Shown in pieces: positions 18,434 to 26,348 of a stretch of 64,000 nucleotides of DNA. Each line of letters opens with the position of its first letter. The first letter of the stretch is position 1. The position numbers and the translations under genes are program-made. The notes under the pieces were generated by a model. That model worked only from the letters and a program-made list of their open reading frames with translations, did no database searches and had not been told where the DNA came from. The stretch is from Sulfitobacter sp. SK012 (GTDB taxonomy: Bacteria > Pseudomonadota > Alphaproteobacteria > Rhodobacterales > Rhodobacteraceae). Location of the stretch: contig NZ_CP025804.1 in NCBI RefSeq assembly GCF_003352085.1, forward strand, positions 2,108,001 through 2,172,000, given 5' to 3'.

Positions 18434-19546
18434 TTAACCCGCACGCGAGTGAGCGGATTGCTTCTTCAGATCACCGACGTCTGTTTTTTCTTGAGATAAT
18501 TGGCCATCTGTTGAAAGCAGTACCGCGATCCATCTCATCGCCGAGATTTCGGCACAAACAACCATAATGACGACCGTCATCGGTATTGCCAGAAACGCGC
18601 CCATACCGCCCCAGACCGTGGCCCAGAACGTAAGAGCGACCATTACCATGAAGGTACTGAGATTCAGAGAGCGGCCTTGCATCTTCGGTTTAATAACATT
18701 TGCGATGAACTGATCCGCAAGACCGTAGCCTAACAACACGATCAAAAAAGGCTTCAGAGTATCAAATTGGATCAGTGCCACGAGCGAAGGGAGCGTAATC
18801 GCAATGAACGCTCCAATGTTTGGAATGAAACCGGCAATAAAGACGGTCAGTGCGAGTAGTGGCGCGAAGTCTAGGCCAACCCATGAAAAAATGCCGAACG
18901 CAATAATACCGCTCATGGCACTCGTTACCGCATTAAGCCACATATACTGCTTCACGCCGTCAGAAATTCTTCCAAGCACTTTTTTGGCACGACGTGTTTC
19001 TTCCTTCGTCGAAGCCAAAAGCGGTAACTTAGCAGCCCAAGCCAGTCGTTCACCCGTCAGAAAAGCTAGGTAAAGCGTGATGAGGCCAAGCGTAGAAAGT
19101 GCTCCGCCTATTCCGCTCATCGCTGAAGTGATCCAAGAACCTACATCGGCTTGCTCAATGGCTTGCTGGGTGGAGGTCACAATCTTGGGCCCAAGAAAAC
19201 CCTCCAGTTGTTCCGACAAAACCGAGAAGCGCTCCTGGTATCTGGGCAATGCGTCTTGAACATCATCTGCTGAGGACGAGGCAACAAGACCCAGAAGAAC
19301 GATCGCACCGATTATAAAAACTGTGCTCAGGAGTTGAGCCATCCAACCCGGCGGAGACCAGCCCATAAGGCTTGTGTTTTGGATCTTGTCAACAAGCGCA
19401 GAGGTGAGAATGTAAAGAAGACCCGTTATGGCCAGCGGCATGAGAAACCCGCGCCCGAACCAAAGAGCGCAAATCACAAGCGCGATGGTGACCATCGTGA
19501 GGAACCAAATCGGCACACTTGCAGGTTCTTTGCTAACTGGCTCCAT
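18434..19546 (-). CDS. AI-2E/PerM family transporter
   Basis: 370 residues with about eight membrane helices. Family landmarks: the N-terminal helix pair (LVICALWFGRGFLMPLAITGLLY), a long cytoplasmic/periplasmic helical domain, the amphipathic IGGALSTLGLITLYLAFL, and the C-terminal FIPNIGAFIAITLPSLVALI and YGLADQFIANVIKPKMQGRS segments that define the AI-2E/PerM family. Members export small molecules or Na+/Li+; cargo here unknown. It is flanked by genes for two outer-membrane barrels. Confidence 0.93.
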   Translation of the reverse strand: MEPVSKEPASVPIWFLTMVTIALVICALWFGRGFLMPLAITGLLYILTSALVDKIQNTSLMGWSPPGWMAQLLSTVFIIGAIVLLGLVASSSADDVQDALPRYQERFSVLSEQLEGFLGPKIVTSTQQAIEQADVGSWITSAMSGIGGALSTLGLITLYLAFLTGERLAWAAKLPLLASTKEETRRAKKVLGRISDGVKQYMWLNAVTSAMSGIIAFGIFSWVGLDFAPLLALTVFIAGFIPNIGAFIAITLPSLVALIQFDTLKPFLIVLLGYGLADQFIANVIKPKMQGRSLNLSTFMVMVALTFWATVWGGMGAFLAIPMTVVIMVVCAEISAMRWIAVLLSTDGQLSQEKTDVGDLKKQSAHSRAG

Positions 19547-19630
19547 TCAATCGATTCCTATTGATGATCTTTCATCAGAGTGGACACGTAACGCAAAAAA
19601 CAACATCGCTTGAAGGCCCCAAGGGGCTGG

Positions 19631-20455
19631 CTAGTAGTGCCAGGTAATCCCAAGGTAAGGACCGTGTTGGCTCATATCGAGAGCGAAGGGTCCGTCACTG
19701 CGGTCGGTACTGTAGTCAATGCTGTAGTACCGATAACCGAACCGCACTGACGTGTTCTCCCAAGCTCGGTAGCTGACCCCTGCAGTCGCGATAACCTGAA
19801 GGTCGTTGCCGCCCGCGCCAAACCCGCCAAAGTTGGCGTCAACTGCGCCAGCCCACTTGTCATTGATCTCCCACATGAGCCGCGCGCCGACGACCGGCTC
19901 CCACCATCTCTCTGTCCCGCCAATCGTCACGTTTGGGCCAGGTGTAGATATGTCAAATTCCTGCTTCAATTTGTTGTATCGGACGCCCCCTTGGAGGTCG
20001 AACGTCAGTCTTCGGTTACTTTGGCCATAGGTGGTGTTCACGGCCCGGTAAGCCGCCATGACACCCAACCAGGCCTGCTGGATGTCAGCGTCCACTTCGG
20101 GCCCGGGCACCGGGGCAATAACGGCCCCAAGCCTGACGTAGTTGGCGTCTACGATGATGCCCCAATCGCCGTTCCAGCCCTCGTAGCGACCGGCCAGCGC
20201 GAAATCGAGAAGATCGTTGTCGAGAACGTCCCCAAGACTGAGATCCAGATCAACATCCGAACCAGCAACTGTCGAAGTGCCAGAGGTCTGAGCGGGCAGG
20301 AATGCGTAGGCGGTCGAACTATGCCGCCAGCCATCCTCGCTCTGACCAGTCCGCGCCATGGGCTCGGCAACGACCTCGCTCGGCGAGCACATCAACGCGA
20401 GTGCCGTGGCAGCGATCAGCGCAAGCATTGCGGATTTGGACAAATCAGTGAACAT
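19631..20455 (-). CDS. Outer-membrane beta-barrel protein
   Basis: 274 residues with a signal peptide (LALIAATALALMCSPSEVVA) and an eight-strand-like barrel pattern: RHSSTAYAFLPAQ, FALAGRYEGWNGDWGIIVDANYVRLG, RLTFDLQGGVRYNKLK, VRFGYRYYSIDY, ending LGITWHY with a terminal aromatic. It resembles outer-membrane beta-barrel proteins of the OmpA/OmpW size class. Its position behind the exported MBL hydrolase gene suggests a role in uptake or release of that enzyme's substrate, which is inference. Confidence 0.75.
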   Translation of the reverse strand: MFTDLSKSAMLALIAATALALMCSPSEVVAEPMARTGQSEDGWRHSSTAYAFLPAQTSGTSTVAGSDVDLDLSLGDVLDNDLLDFALAGRYEGWNGDWGIIVDANYVRLGAVIAPVPGPEVDADIQQAWLGVMAAYRAVNTTYGQSNRRLTFDLQGGVRYNKLKQEFDISTPGPNVTIGGTERWWEPVVGARLMWEINDKWAGAVDANFGGFGAGGNDLQVIATAGVSYRAWENTSVRFGYRYYSIDYSTDRSDGPFALDMSQHGPYLGITWHY

Positions 20456-20663
20456 TTTTCGTCTCTCCTTAGTGTTGAAGGCCTTAACGCTGCCCTGGCG
20501 TTGCGCGCATAGCTCTAGCTGTCACCATCGCCCCGGCTGTACGTTCGGAAATCCCAGAACCACAAAGGACATTATTTCCCGCACACCAAAGGTCAGAAGT
20601 CTTTGCGCAATCCGATGGGTGTAGTGCTGGCGTCACAGAACATCGCCAGCACCTTTGAAACCG

Positions 20664-21962
20664 TCACTGATCCGCAGGATAAACAAACTCGCGCCCAAAT
20701 TCTTCGGACGTCGCTTCGTAGACTGGACGAATGGCGTCATCGACATTCCACTTACCGGATATTGTGAAGTCAGAGTATGACGTGGCCTCAATCGGCAGGC
20801 CCCGCTCTTCCGCGAATGCGATCTTGTCCTCGGGATTCGGCGGTTGGGCAGGTGCGCCCAGCGGCGGCGCCCATGTCGCATGCTCCGGATGCGCCATCCG
20901 GACGTGGATGTCATCCTTTGTGACATTCCAGACCATGTAATCCTCTGCAAGGCTCAGGGGTCCGTCATAGGTCGAACGAATGCCATCATACACATTCAGG
21001 ATCGTGTCGAAGTCGTTGAAGAAGTGATAAGCGACCGCCATACGCGGCTCCAGTGCGCTCATGACCTTTCCAAAGGCTTCAGGTGACGTGTGAATCTGTG
21101 TGCCGACGACAAGCGCGGATTCCGGCGTGAAGCCCATCTTGTCGATCAGGTCCGGCACCGCGACGAAACATTCGTGAATGACGAGGTCGGCATCCTTTGA
21201 GTAATCAATGAACCACTTGTTCGGGTAGGTGTCGGAACTGAAGACGAATTTCAGATCGTTCCATTCAAGGGCATAGCTGACCGATCCGTCGATTGAGTGG
21301 ATCGCCGGGAAAGAGCGGATGACAACACCGTTTTCCTTATAGACCACCTGGTTCTCGCCGCGAAAGTCGAACTCGGTGACATCCATGACGTAGCCGCGGA
21401 AATCCGTCAGACCGGCGCGGCCTGCGAGGTCCCAGGTCAGCATCTCCTGCATGCGGTCGATCGCATAGGCCGTGCCAAGTTCCGGTGTCGCTCCGCTCGG
21501 CCCCCAGATGCGCAGGGGCACGTTGCGCCCCATCAGCGCCCCGCCAATGAACAGATCATGAAGCGCGCCGAAGTGATCGGTGTGCAGGTGCCCGATGAAG
21601 ACCTTGTCAAGATAGTTGTAGGGAATCTGCAATGAAGAAATTCGCTCGGCGGACCCGGAGCCAATGTCGAAAAGAAACTTGTCGCCGTTGCCGAGCTCCA
21701 CGAGGAAACACGCCGCGGCTTGGGCCGCCCTTGTTGTCGGCATGCCGGTCCCACAGGCAATCACCCGCATCTCGTCAGGCGCAAGGTCCTCCGTATTCGG
21801 ATAGTAGACGTCGCGGGGGCGATCCCGCACCATCGTTGGAGAGACCTCCATCTCTGCTTCCTGCGCGGCTGCGGACCACGAACTGGCCAGCCCCGTCATG
21901 GAACCTACTGCAAGCCCCAGCCCCAAGGCTGCGGCAGTCAAGAACTTCGTTGATCGAACCAT
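20664..21962 (-). CDS. Exported MBL-fold metallo-hydrolase
   Basis: 432 residues with a signal peptide (residues 1-34). The zinc motif HLHTDH is at 125-130, with the preceding FDIGSGS strand, a later SIDGSVSYALEWN, the FSSDTYPN ligand loop and VAYHFFNDFD near the end of the MBL domain. The long C-terminal tail (from about 340) is unusual for RNase Z/arylsulfatase-like MBL proteins. The catalytic fold is secure; the substrate is unknown. The gene heads a co-directional row and is divergent from the TetR gene, which probably represses it. Confidence 0.9.
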   Translation of the reverse strand: MVRSTKFLTAAALGLGLAVGSMTGLASSWSAAAQEAEMEVSPTMVRDRPRDVYYPNTEDLAPDEMRVIACGTGMPTTRAAQAAACFLVELGNGDKFLFDIGSGSAERISSLQIPYNYLDKVFIGHLHTDHFGALHDLFIGGALMGRNVPLRIWGPSGATPELGTAYAIDRMQEMLTWDLAGRAGLTDFRGYVMDVTEFDFRGENQVVYKENGVVIRSFPAIHSIDGSVSYALEWNDLKFVFSSDTYPNKWFIDYSKDADLVIHECFVAVPDLIDKMGFTPESALVVGTQIHTSPEAFGKVMSALEPRMAVAYHFFNDFDTILNVYDGIRSTYDGPLSLAEDYMVWNVTKDDIHVRMAHPEHATWAPPLGAPAQPPNPEDKIAFAEERGLPIEATSYSDFTISGKWNVDDAIRPVYEATSEEFGREFVYPADQ

Positions 21963-21997
21963 TCGATGGACTCCCAGAGGAATTTTGTATACGAAAA

Positions 21998-22012
21998 AGT
22001 ATGTACAATACT
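21998..22012. promoter_or_regulatory. Candidate TetR operator between MBL and TetR genes
   Basis: AGTATGTACAATACT has inverted 5-bp arms (AGTAT/ATACT), and GTAC recurs 10-15 bp downstream in TATTATGTAC. The site lies between the divergent starts, about 36 nt from the MBL ATG, where a TetR dimer could block both promoters. Confidence 0.4.
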
Positions 22013-22040
22013 ATTATGTACTTTGCTAGGCTTATTCTTG

Positions 22041-22634
22041 ATGTCAGTTTCAGAGACCAACCCCATGCCCAAATCCAGTAATGACGGCCGATTCGACCGC
22101 GCCGCATGGCTTTTGGCTGCACTGAACGTTTTGGCGCGCGACGGTCAGGCTCGGCTGAACGTCGAAAAGCTGGCGGGCAAACTCGGTGTAACCAAGGGGA
22201 GTTTCTATTATCACTTCCGCAACCGCCAAGACTTTATAGAAAAGCTTCTTGCGTTTTGGGAGGAAGAATTCACCCAGCAGCAGCTCCGTGCACTCGCGGC
22301 CAGCAAAGCTCCGGCACACGAACGTCTCTTTCGGCTTGCGGTCAGAGTTGAACGCGAACAACTGAATAAATTCGATACGGCTTTTCGCTGTTGGGCTGCG
22401 CAGGATACGTTGGTCGCAAAGGTGGTGCGGCGCGTTGATGCCGCCCGTTTCACGGCCATCAAGGCAATCTTCGCCGAAATAGGATTTACCGGGGTCGACT
22501 TGATTGAACGAACGCGGATCTTTGTGCTCTTCCACAGCTCGCTCAGCATTGTGCAAGTTCCAGACGAATCACCGGTCACAGATGATTTGATCCGCGAACG
22601 GGTGAGGTTTTTCACTCAGTCGCGGGGAGATTGA
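22041..22634 (+). CDS. TetR-family transcriptional regulator
   Basis: About 197 residues from ATG 22041; ATG 22065 (MPKSSNDGRFDRAAW) is an equally good start, and the open frame upstream of these encodes an unrelated hydrophobic stretch. The HTH is LNVEKLAGKLGVTKGSFYYHFRNRQDFIEKLL, followed by a helical ligand domain with KFDTAFRCWAAQD. It is divergent from the MBL gene and likely controls the co-directional envelope genes behind it. Confidence 0.9.
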   Translation: MSVSETNPMPKSSNDGRFDRAAWLLAALNVLARDGQARLNVEKLAGKLGVTKGSFYYHFRNRQDFIEKLLAFWEEEFTQQQLRALAASKAPAHERLFRLAVRVEREQLNKFDTAFRCWAAQDTLVAKVVRRVDAARFTAIKAIFAEIGFTGVDLIERTRIFVLFHSSLSIVQVPDESPVTDDLIRERVRFFTQSRGD

Positions 22635-23105
22635 TCAAACCCGTTGCAAGATTTTTTGGGTCGAAAATTGTGGCAAAATTTACTGAATATGCGCCAGTCT
22701 GATTAACGTATGTGCTTCGAAGATACCATGATCGAACGGCCGCTATGTCCGCAACTCGGTCATGGCTCCTGTCGAGTTTGCTGCGGATTGCACCAACGGC
22801 CGCTTTTGTTTCTGCGGCGCAGCTGATGGTTTCGCTCAACTGAGTTACTGCATCTGCGAGCATCGGTGCCGGACCATGTCTGCATTGGGCTCTTTCCTGC
22901 TATTCGCTGCGATTTGCACCAAGGTCCGGTTCTGCCTGTTGCTCTGGGCAGCTTGTAGATTGAGGCAGGCCGTCTTCATACAGTGCAGCCTGCGTTTCGC
23001 CGTTGCCCCATTGATAGAGCAGGCCAATTTCAACGCCTGTTTTAATGCACGTAACGCGGCCGATGGCTTCAGCCGTTGTGCGAACACTCTCAAATTCGGG
23101 CAAAA
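22635..23105. other. Gene-free stretch with two degenerate repeat units
   Basis: No believable gene. Two diverged units of about 126 bp share ATGTC(C/T)GCA, GCTGCG(G)ATT..GCACCAA and G(G)GCAGCT; the GCTGCG landmarks start near 22780 and 22906. They look like decayed copies of one intergenic sequence. Confidence 0.4.
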
Positions 23106-23318
23106 CTAGCCCCTCTCGTTAAACAATTCCTTTGCGTCGACCTCAAGGGCGCGCGCTATCCGCTCCAGAACATCCAATGATGCTGAAAATTTGGCGAGTT
23201 CGATCTCGCTGACATAACTGCGATCCATGTCCGCAGCTAAAGCTAACTGTTCTTGGCTCAATCCTCTGGAATTTCTTAGATTCTGGATATTTAGCCCTAC
23301 TCGTTCCCTCAATTTCAT
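23106..23318 (-). CDS. XRE-family transcriptional regulator
   Basis: 70 residues, almost only a Cro/C1-type helix-turn-helix: NLRNSRGLSQEQLALAADMDRSYVSEIE followed by LDVLERIARALEV. Proteins of this size are typical regulators of integrated elements and restriction systems. A 12-bp perfect palindrome lies about 37 bp upstream of its start and is a likely autoregulatory operator. It lies at the left of the integrase-bearing region that ends at the tRNA-Cys fragment. Confidence 0.92.
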   Translation of the reverse strand: MKLRERVGLNIQNLRNSRGLSQEQLALAADMDRSYVSEIELAKFSASLDVLERIARALEVDAKELFNERG

Positions 23319-23354
23319 GGCCTGTCTTCGGCCAAATCATGAGGGTTGCTCTAC

Positions 23355-23366
23355 GGAATATATTCC
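23355..23366. promoter_or_regulatory. 12-bp palindrome upstream of the XRE gene
   Basis: GGAATATATTCC is a perfect palindrome between the divergent XRE gene (start 23318) and the exported gene at 23477, placed where the XRE dimer could act on both. Confidence 0.5.
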
Positions 23367-23476
23367 ACAAAACGCGCGCGAGCTGTTATAAGTGTCTTCC
23401 CGCATATGGTGTGACGAGGGAAGTTAAGCGTAGATTTTCAATACTATCGTAATGTTGTCGAAAGGTATTTATTGAA

Positions 23477-24118
23477 ATGTCGCTCATAATCATCCGCAAC
23501 TGGCTCGGCGGGGTCGCCTTAGCTTTCATTTCCAGCACGGCCCCGCAGGCTGCAAGGGCTTACCAAGTTGATTGTGCCATTCTGCTTTGCCTTGCTGGTG
23601 GGTGGCCAGCTTCAGCAGAATGTGCTCATGCCCGTGCCGTGTTCATCAGGCGGATCACGCCTTGGCCGATCGAGCCGCCGCTACAAATCTGGCGTTGCCC
23701 GATGGGGGTGGCAGAGCGCGCTCCGTTGCAAAGCACAGCTCCTCAGGTTTGGCAGGCGAATGACCAAGTCAGGATTGGTGTTGGCCAAGTCATCTTGGCA
23801 CAGGTCGTAGACGGTGGCGCAGATATTGACATCAGCGGCTTGGAGTTCGATTTCGTGCGCTCGATCCGCGTTTGGGACGTGCGGTATTATAGCCATCGTG
23901 AACGTGGACGCGACGACGATTGCTCGGAAAGCCACAACATGCGGCTGGGAACCTATGGTTCTCAGGGCGATTTTGGATGGCAGCGCACCACGCCTGCGGC
24001 GGCCCCTCAATGGGTTCTGCCATCGCGAAGTTGTTCGTCATCGAATTGGCGACGAGGGGTCGGTGTCGAATGGGAGGATCACGAAGGCAACCACGGATAT
24101 GAGTGGGTGGCCTATTGA
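23477..24118 (+). CDS. Exported hypothetical protein of the integrated region
   Basis: 213 residues. The N-terminal hydrophobic stretch ends ARA and is followed by YQVDCAILLCLAGGWPAS with several cysteines, then ARAVFIRRITPWPIEPPL, and a Trp/Gly-rich C-terminus (VGVEWEDHEGNHGYEWVAY). I recall the cysteine and PWPIEPP segment from conserved hypothetical proteins on mobile elements of Rhodobacteraceae, but no function is known to me. Confidence 0.7.
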   Translation: MSLIIIRNWLGGVALAFISSTAPQAARAYQVDCAILLCLAGGWPASAECAHARAVFIRRITPWPIEPPLQIWRCPMGVAERAPLQSTAPQVWQANDQVRIGVGQVILAQVVDGGADIDISGLEFDFVRSIRVWDVRYYSHRERGRDDDCSESHNMRLGTYGSQGDFGWQRTTPAAAPQWVLPSRSCSSSNWRRGVGVEWEDHEGNHGYEWVAY

Positions 24119-24120
24119 GG

Positions 24121-24426
24121 CTAGTCTCCGATGTCCTTCATGCGCTCGGCGATATCACCAGCAATGCGCTCATATAGGGTAGCTTGTTTGTCTCTGGCGG
24201 AACCCGGTTTGGGATTTCGACGACGGATTCTTTTGGCGAGCCAGAACAACATCCGGGCAGCAGGATCGGACGTCGCATCCGGTTCTGCTGCTGGGTACTT
24301 TTCTTCCAGTGCCACAACGATTTCCTGAGACAGGCTGCGTCGGTTGATTGTGGCATGCGTTTCCAACCGTTTTTTGAGCGCGGCGGGGAGCAAGAGTTTG
24401 AATTGGAGCAAGGCTTCATCTTTCAT
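24121..24426 (-). CDS. Arc-like ribbon-helix-helix DNA-binding protein
   Basis: About 101 residues from ATG 24426 (MKDEALLQFKLLLP); the open frame extends upstream to 24468, but that start would lie inside the twin operators. The N-terminal RHH fold is FKLLLPAALKKRLETHATINRRSLSQEIVVALEEKY, as in Arc/MetJ repressors. A basic C-terminal tail (LAKRIRRRNPKPGS) follows. It is divergent from a second RHH gene across twin palindromes and is probably their repressor. Confidence 0.85.
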   Translation of the reverse strand: MKDEALLQFKLLLPAALKKRLETHATINRRSLSQEIVVALEEKYPAAEPDATSDPAARMLFWLAKRIRRRNPKPGSARDKQATLYERIAGDIAERMKDIGD

Positions 24427-24437
24427 GATTGCATGAT

Positions 24438-24477
24438 GGACAATATTTGTCCCTAATGATATGGACATTTTATGTCC
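24438..24477. promoter_or_regulatory. Twin 15-bp palindromic operators
   Basis: GGACAA-TAT-TTGTCC (24438-24452) and GGACAT-TTT-ATGTCC (24463-24477) are both perfect inverted repeats with the same spacing, their centres 25 bp apart. They lie between two divergent ribbon-helix-helix genes, the expected target of such dimers. Confidence 0.75.
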
Positions 24478-24495
24478 TTTTGTCGAGGTGTGAAT

Positions 24496-24657
24496 ATGAA
24501 AACAACCCAGTTCAAACTTAACCTGCCAGCGGACGTGAAAGCCTGGCTAGAAGAAGAGGCGGTGCGGAACCTACGCTCGCAGGGGTCGCAAGTTGTGTCC
24601 TGCCTGCGGGCAGCAATGTCGCGACAAGAGACGCTTCGCGAGGGGGCTGAGAAATGA
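24496..24657 (+). CDS. Small Arc-like ribbon-helix-helix protein
   Basis: 53 residues from ATG 24496. Sequence TTQFKLNLPADVKAWLEEEAVRN followed by SQVVSCLRAAMSR matches the strand-helix-helix RHH fold: one beta strand for major-groove contact and two helices for dimerisation. It overlaps the next gene by 4 nt (ATGA) and is preceded by the twin operators. Probable autoregulator or antagonist of the divergent Arc-like protein. Confidence 0.82.
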   Translation: MKTTQFKLNLPADVKAWLEEEAVRNLRSQGSQVVSCLRAAMSRQETLREGAEK

Positions 24658-24911
24658 GCCTGAACCAAATCCAACTGATTCCGACGCCGGAACTGGCGCT
24701 TTTGTTTGGGTACAATGAACCAAGCGCGTCATTCTACGATTTCTGCCGCCGGACGGGCATCGCCCCCGTACCTGGACGACGGGGTTGGTATGATCCGAAA
24801 CTCATTCGCGCGCGATTGGATGCCGTTCAGGGCATAAGCGCCGCCGAGCGAGAGGCAACTACGCAACCGAGCCTCGTTGCACAGCGGAGAGCGCGCCATG
24901 CCCAGAAGTAA
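24654..24911 (+). CDS. Small DNA-binding-like protein next to the integrase gene
   Basis: 85 residues. IPTPELALLFGYNEPSASFYDFCRRTGIAPVPGRRGWYDPKLI reads like a winged-helix excisionase-type domain: a helix-turn-helix and a wing, ending with RARLDAVQG. Genes of this size just upstream of an integrase commonly encode recombination directionality factors. It overlaps the integrase start (24898) by 14 nt. Excisionase function is inferred. Confidence 0.65.
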   Translation: MSLNQIQLIPTPELALLFGYNEPSASFYDFCRRTGIAPVPGRRGWYDPKLIRARLDAVQGISAAEREATTQPSLVAQRRARHAQK

Positions 24912-25974
24912 CCTACCCAAAGGGGTTCACCGTGTCCGACGCAAAGTCGTATCTGGTGTTCGATATCATTTTTACGCGTGGCGAGGTGGTCCCAAGTTTT
25001 GGGAAGGGACAGAGCCAAACCCCAAAGAGCCAGAATTTTTCCATGCCTTTTCACAGTGCGGCATGCCGATTAGTCCTACCGAATATCTGACGACCCATTT
25101 GGTTGATGATTTTCTCTCTAGTGCGTCTTTGCCTAAAGCCGAGCGGTCCAAAGCAGATATTCGAAAGTGGCTGGAATTTTTTCGCGAGGAGTTCGGGGCG
25201 GATCCAATTGCAATGTTCGAAGAGCGCGCTTCAAGGGGCGAAGTGAATAATTGGCGAAAGAAATGGCTTCATTCGCCCAAGCAGCACGACATGGCGGGCA
25301 CACATGCGACTCGTGTTTTGAATTGGGCGGTAGAAGAGGGGAAGCTCAAAGAGCACCACTGCCATAAGCTAAAGAAGCTCTATCAATCGAACCGTACCGA
25401 AATCATCTGGACGAGCGGCGATTTTGCTCAGTTTAATAGGCATGCGCCCAAATGGGTCCAACGGATCTTAAGGGCAGGTTGCGAAACCGGTTTGCGGGCG
25501 GCCGATTTGGTTCAGGTCAAGATGGACCAGTTCGAAGACACACCCCACGGTAAACGACTTCGCTTTCGCACCAGTAAGCGTGGGCAAATCGCTTTCATCC
25601 CAGCAACCGCAGCACTTGAGAAATTGATCGCCGAAACGCCAGAACATCAGGAAATGCTGCTTGTTTCTGAATTGGGTCGGCCTTTGACGGCTCGCTGGGC
25701 ATCAAACCAGATCACGAAGTGGCGGCGCGAAGCGCAAATTCCCCCGTGGATTGATGGTCGGGAAAAAACTCTGTCCGATACACGCGGTACGGCTGCGACA
25801 AGATTGCTGAACGCAGATCTGTCTTTGCGCCAAATAGCAGTCCTGATGGGGTGGTCTGTGCGCTACGCCGCGCAAGTTATCGAACATTATGCGCAGGTTA
25901 GTCCCGACGAAAGCGATGCCGTTTTGCGCAAGCTCAATAGGGCAAAAACACTGTCTCAAAGCACAAAAATGTAA
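24898..25974 (+). CDS. int: Tyrosine recombinase/integrase (element A)
   Basis: 358 residues from ATG 24898. The catalytic domain shows R200 in AGCETGLRAADLV, K227 in TSKRGQ, R296 in SDTRGTAATRLL, W319 in LMGW and the nucleophile Y331 in VIEHYAQVS. The box II His (normally HxxR) is replaced by Ser (SDTR). The gene ends 62 bp before a 3' fragment of tRNA-Cys, which is the likely attachment core. An upstream RHH/xis-like cassette completes a typical integration module. Confidence 0.93.
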   Translation: MPRSNLPKGVHRVRRKVVSGVRYHFYAWRGGPKFWEGTEPNPKEPEFFHAFSQCGMPISPTEYLTTHLVDDFLSSASLPKAERSKADIRKWLEFFREEFGADPIAMFEERASRGEVNNWRKKWLHSPKQHDMAGTHATRVLNWAVEEGKLKEHHCHKLKKLYQSNRTEIIWTSGDFAQFNRHAPKWVQRILRAGCETGLRAADLVQVKMDQFEDTPHGKRLRFRTSKRGQIAFIPATAALEKLIAETPEHQEMLLVSELGRPLTARWASNQITKWRREAQIPPWIDGREKTLSDTRGTAATRLLNADLSLRQIAVLMGWSVRYAAQVIEHYAQVSPDESDAVLRKLNRAKTLSQSTKM

Positions 25975-26036
25975 ACGCCCCTGTAAACGGTGGGCCCCAA
26001 GCATGGGAAGGGATACTCTAAGTGATTGTTTTTAAA

Positions 26037-26085
26037 TGGAGGCGAGTACCGGAATCGAACCGGTGTACACGGATTTGCAATCCGT
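26037..26085 (-). repeat. 3' fragment of tRNA-Cys (attachment-site remnant)
   Basis: On the minus strand this reads as anticodon arm ACGGATTGCAAATCCGT (anticodon GCA), variable region, T arm ACCGGTTCGATTCCGGT, acceptor strand ACTCGCC, then TCCA. The matching 5' acceptor strand and D arm are absent; upstream sequence is TTAGACC followed by unrelated text with two GGTGACAA repeats. It is therefore not a functional tRNA gene but the core of an attachment site next to the integrase. Confidence 0.85.
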
Positions 26086-26156
26086 TGGTCTAATCTGAAG
26101 AGAATTTGGTGACAAATTCGGTGACAAGGCGAGATCCTTAGATTTTCCCCTAAAAC

Positions 26157-26193
26157 AAAAAAGCCACCAAGCTATTGAGCTCAGTGGCTTTTT
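26157..26193 (-). terminator. Terminator downstream of tRNA-Asn
   Basis: AAAAAGCCAC and GTGGCTTTTT form a perfect 10-bp inverted repeat around a 16-nt loop, giving A and T tracts on either side. It lies 2 nt past the CCA end of tRNA-Asn and also works in the opposite direction. Confidence 0.85.
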
Positions 26194-26194
26194 A

Positions 26195-26270
26195 TGGCTC
26201 CGACGGTAGGGATCGAACCTACGACCAATTGATTAACAGTCAACTGCTCTACCGCTGAGCTACGTCGGAA
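26195..26270 (-). tRNA. tRNA-Asn (GTT)
   Basis: Complete 76-nt cloverleaf on the minus strand: acceptor TTCCGAC/GTCGGAG, D arm GCTCAGCGGTAGAGC, anticodon arm with loop CTGTTAA (anticodon GTT), T arm with GGTTCGATCC, and an encoded CCA. Confidence 0.96.
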
Positions 26271-26348
26271 CGGTCTGGGCGATATAGCAGCGGGTTTTTG
26301 GCGCGTCCAGTGGGATTTGACTTGTTCAGCGGGTTTTTTATCCAGCCT

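Noticed and set aside
1..26085. The T4SS genes as part of the same element as integrase A
   Set aside because: Plausible, but no left attachment copy of the tRNA-Cys fragment was found in the window, so the extent of element A cannot be set.
26037..26110. A complete tRNA-Cys gene
   Set aside because: The 5' acceptor strand GGCGAGT and a D arm are not present upstream of the anticodon arm; only the 3' part exists.
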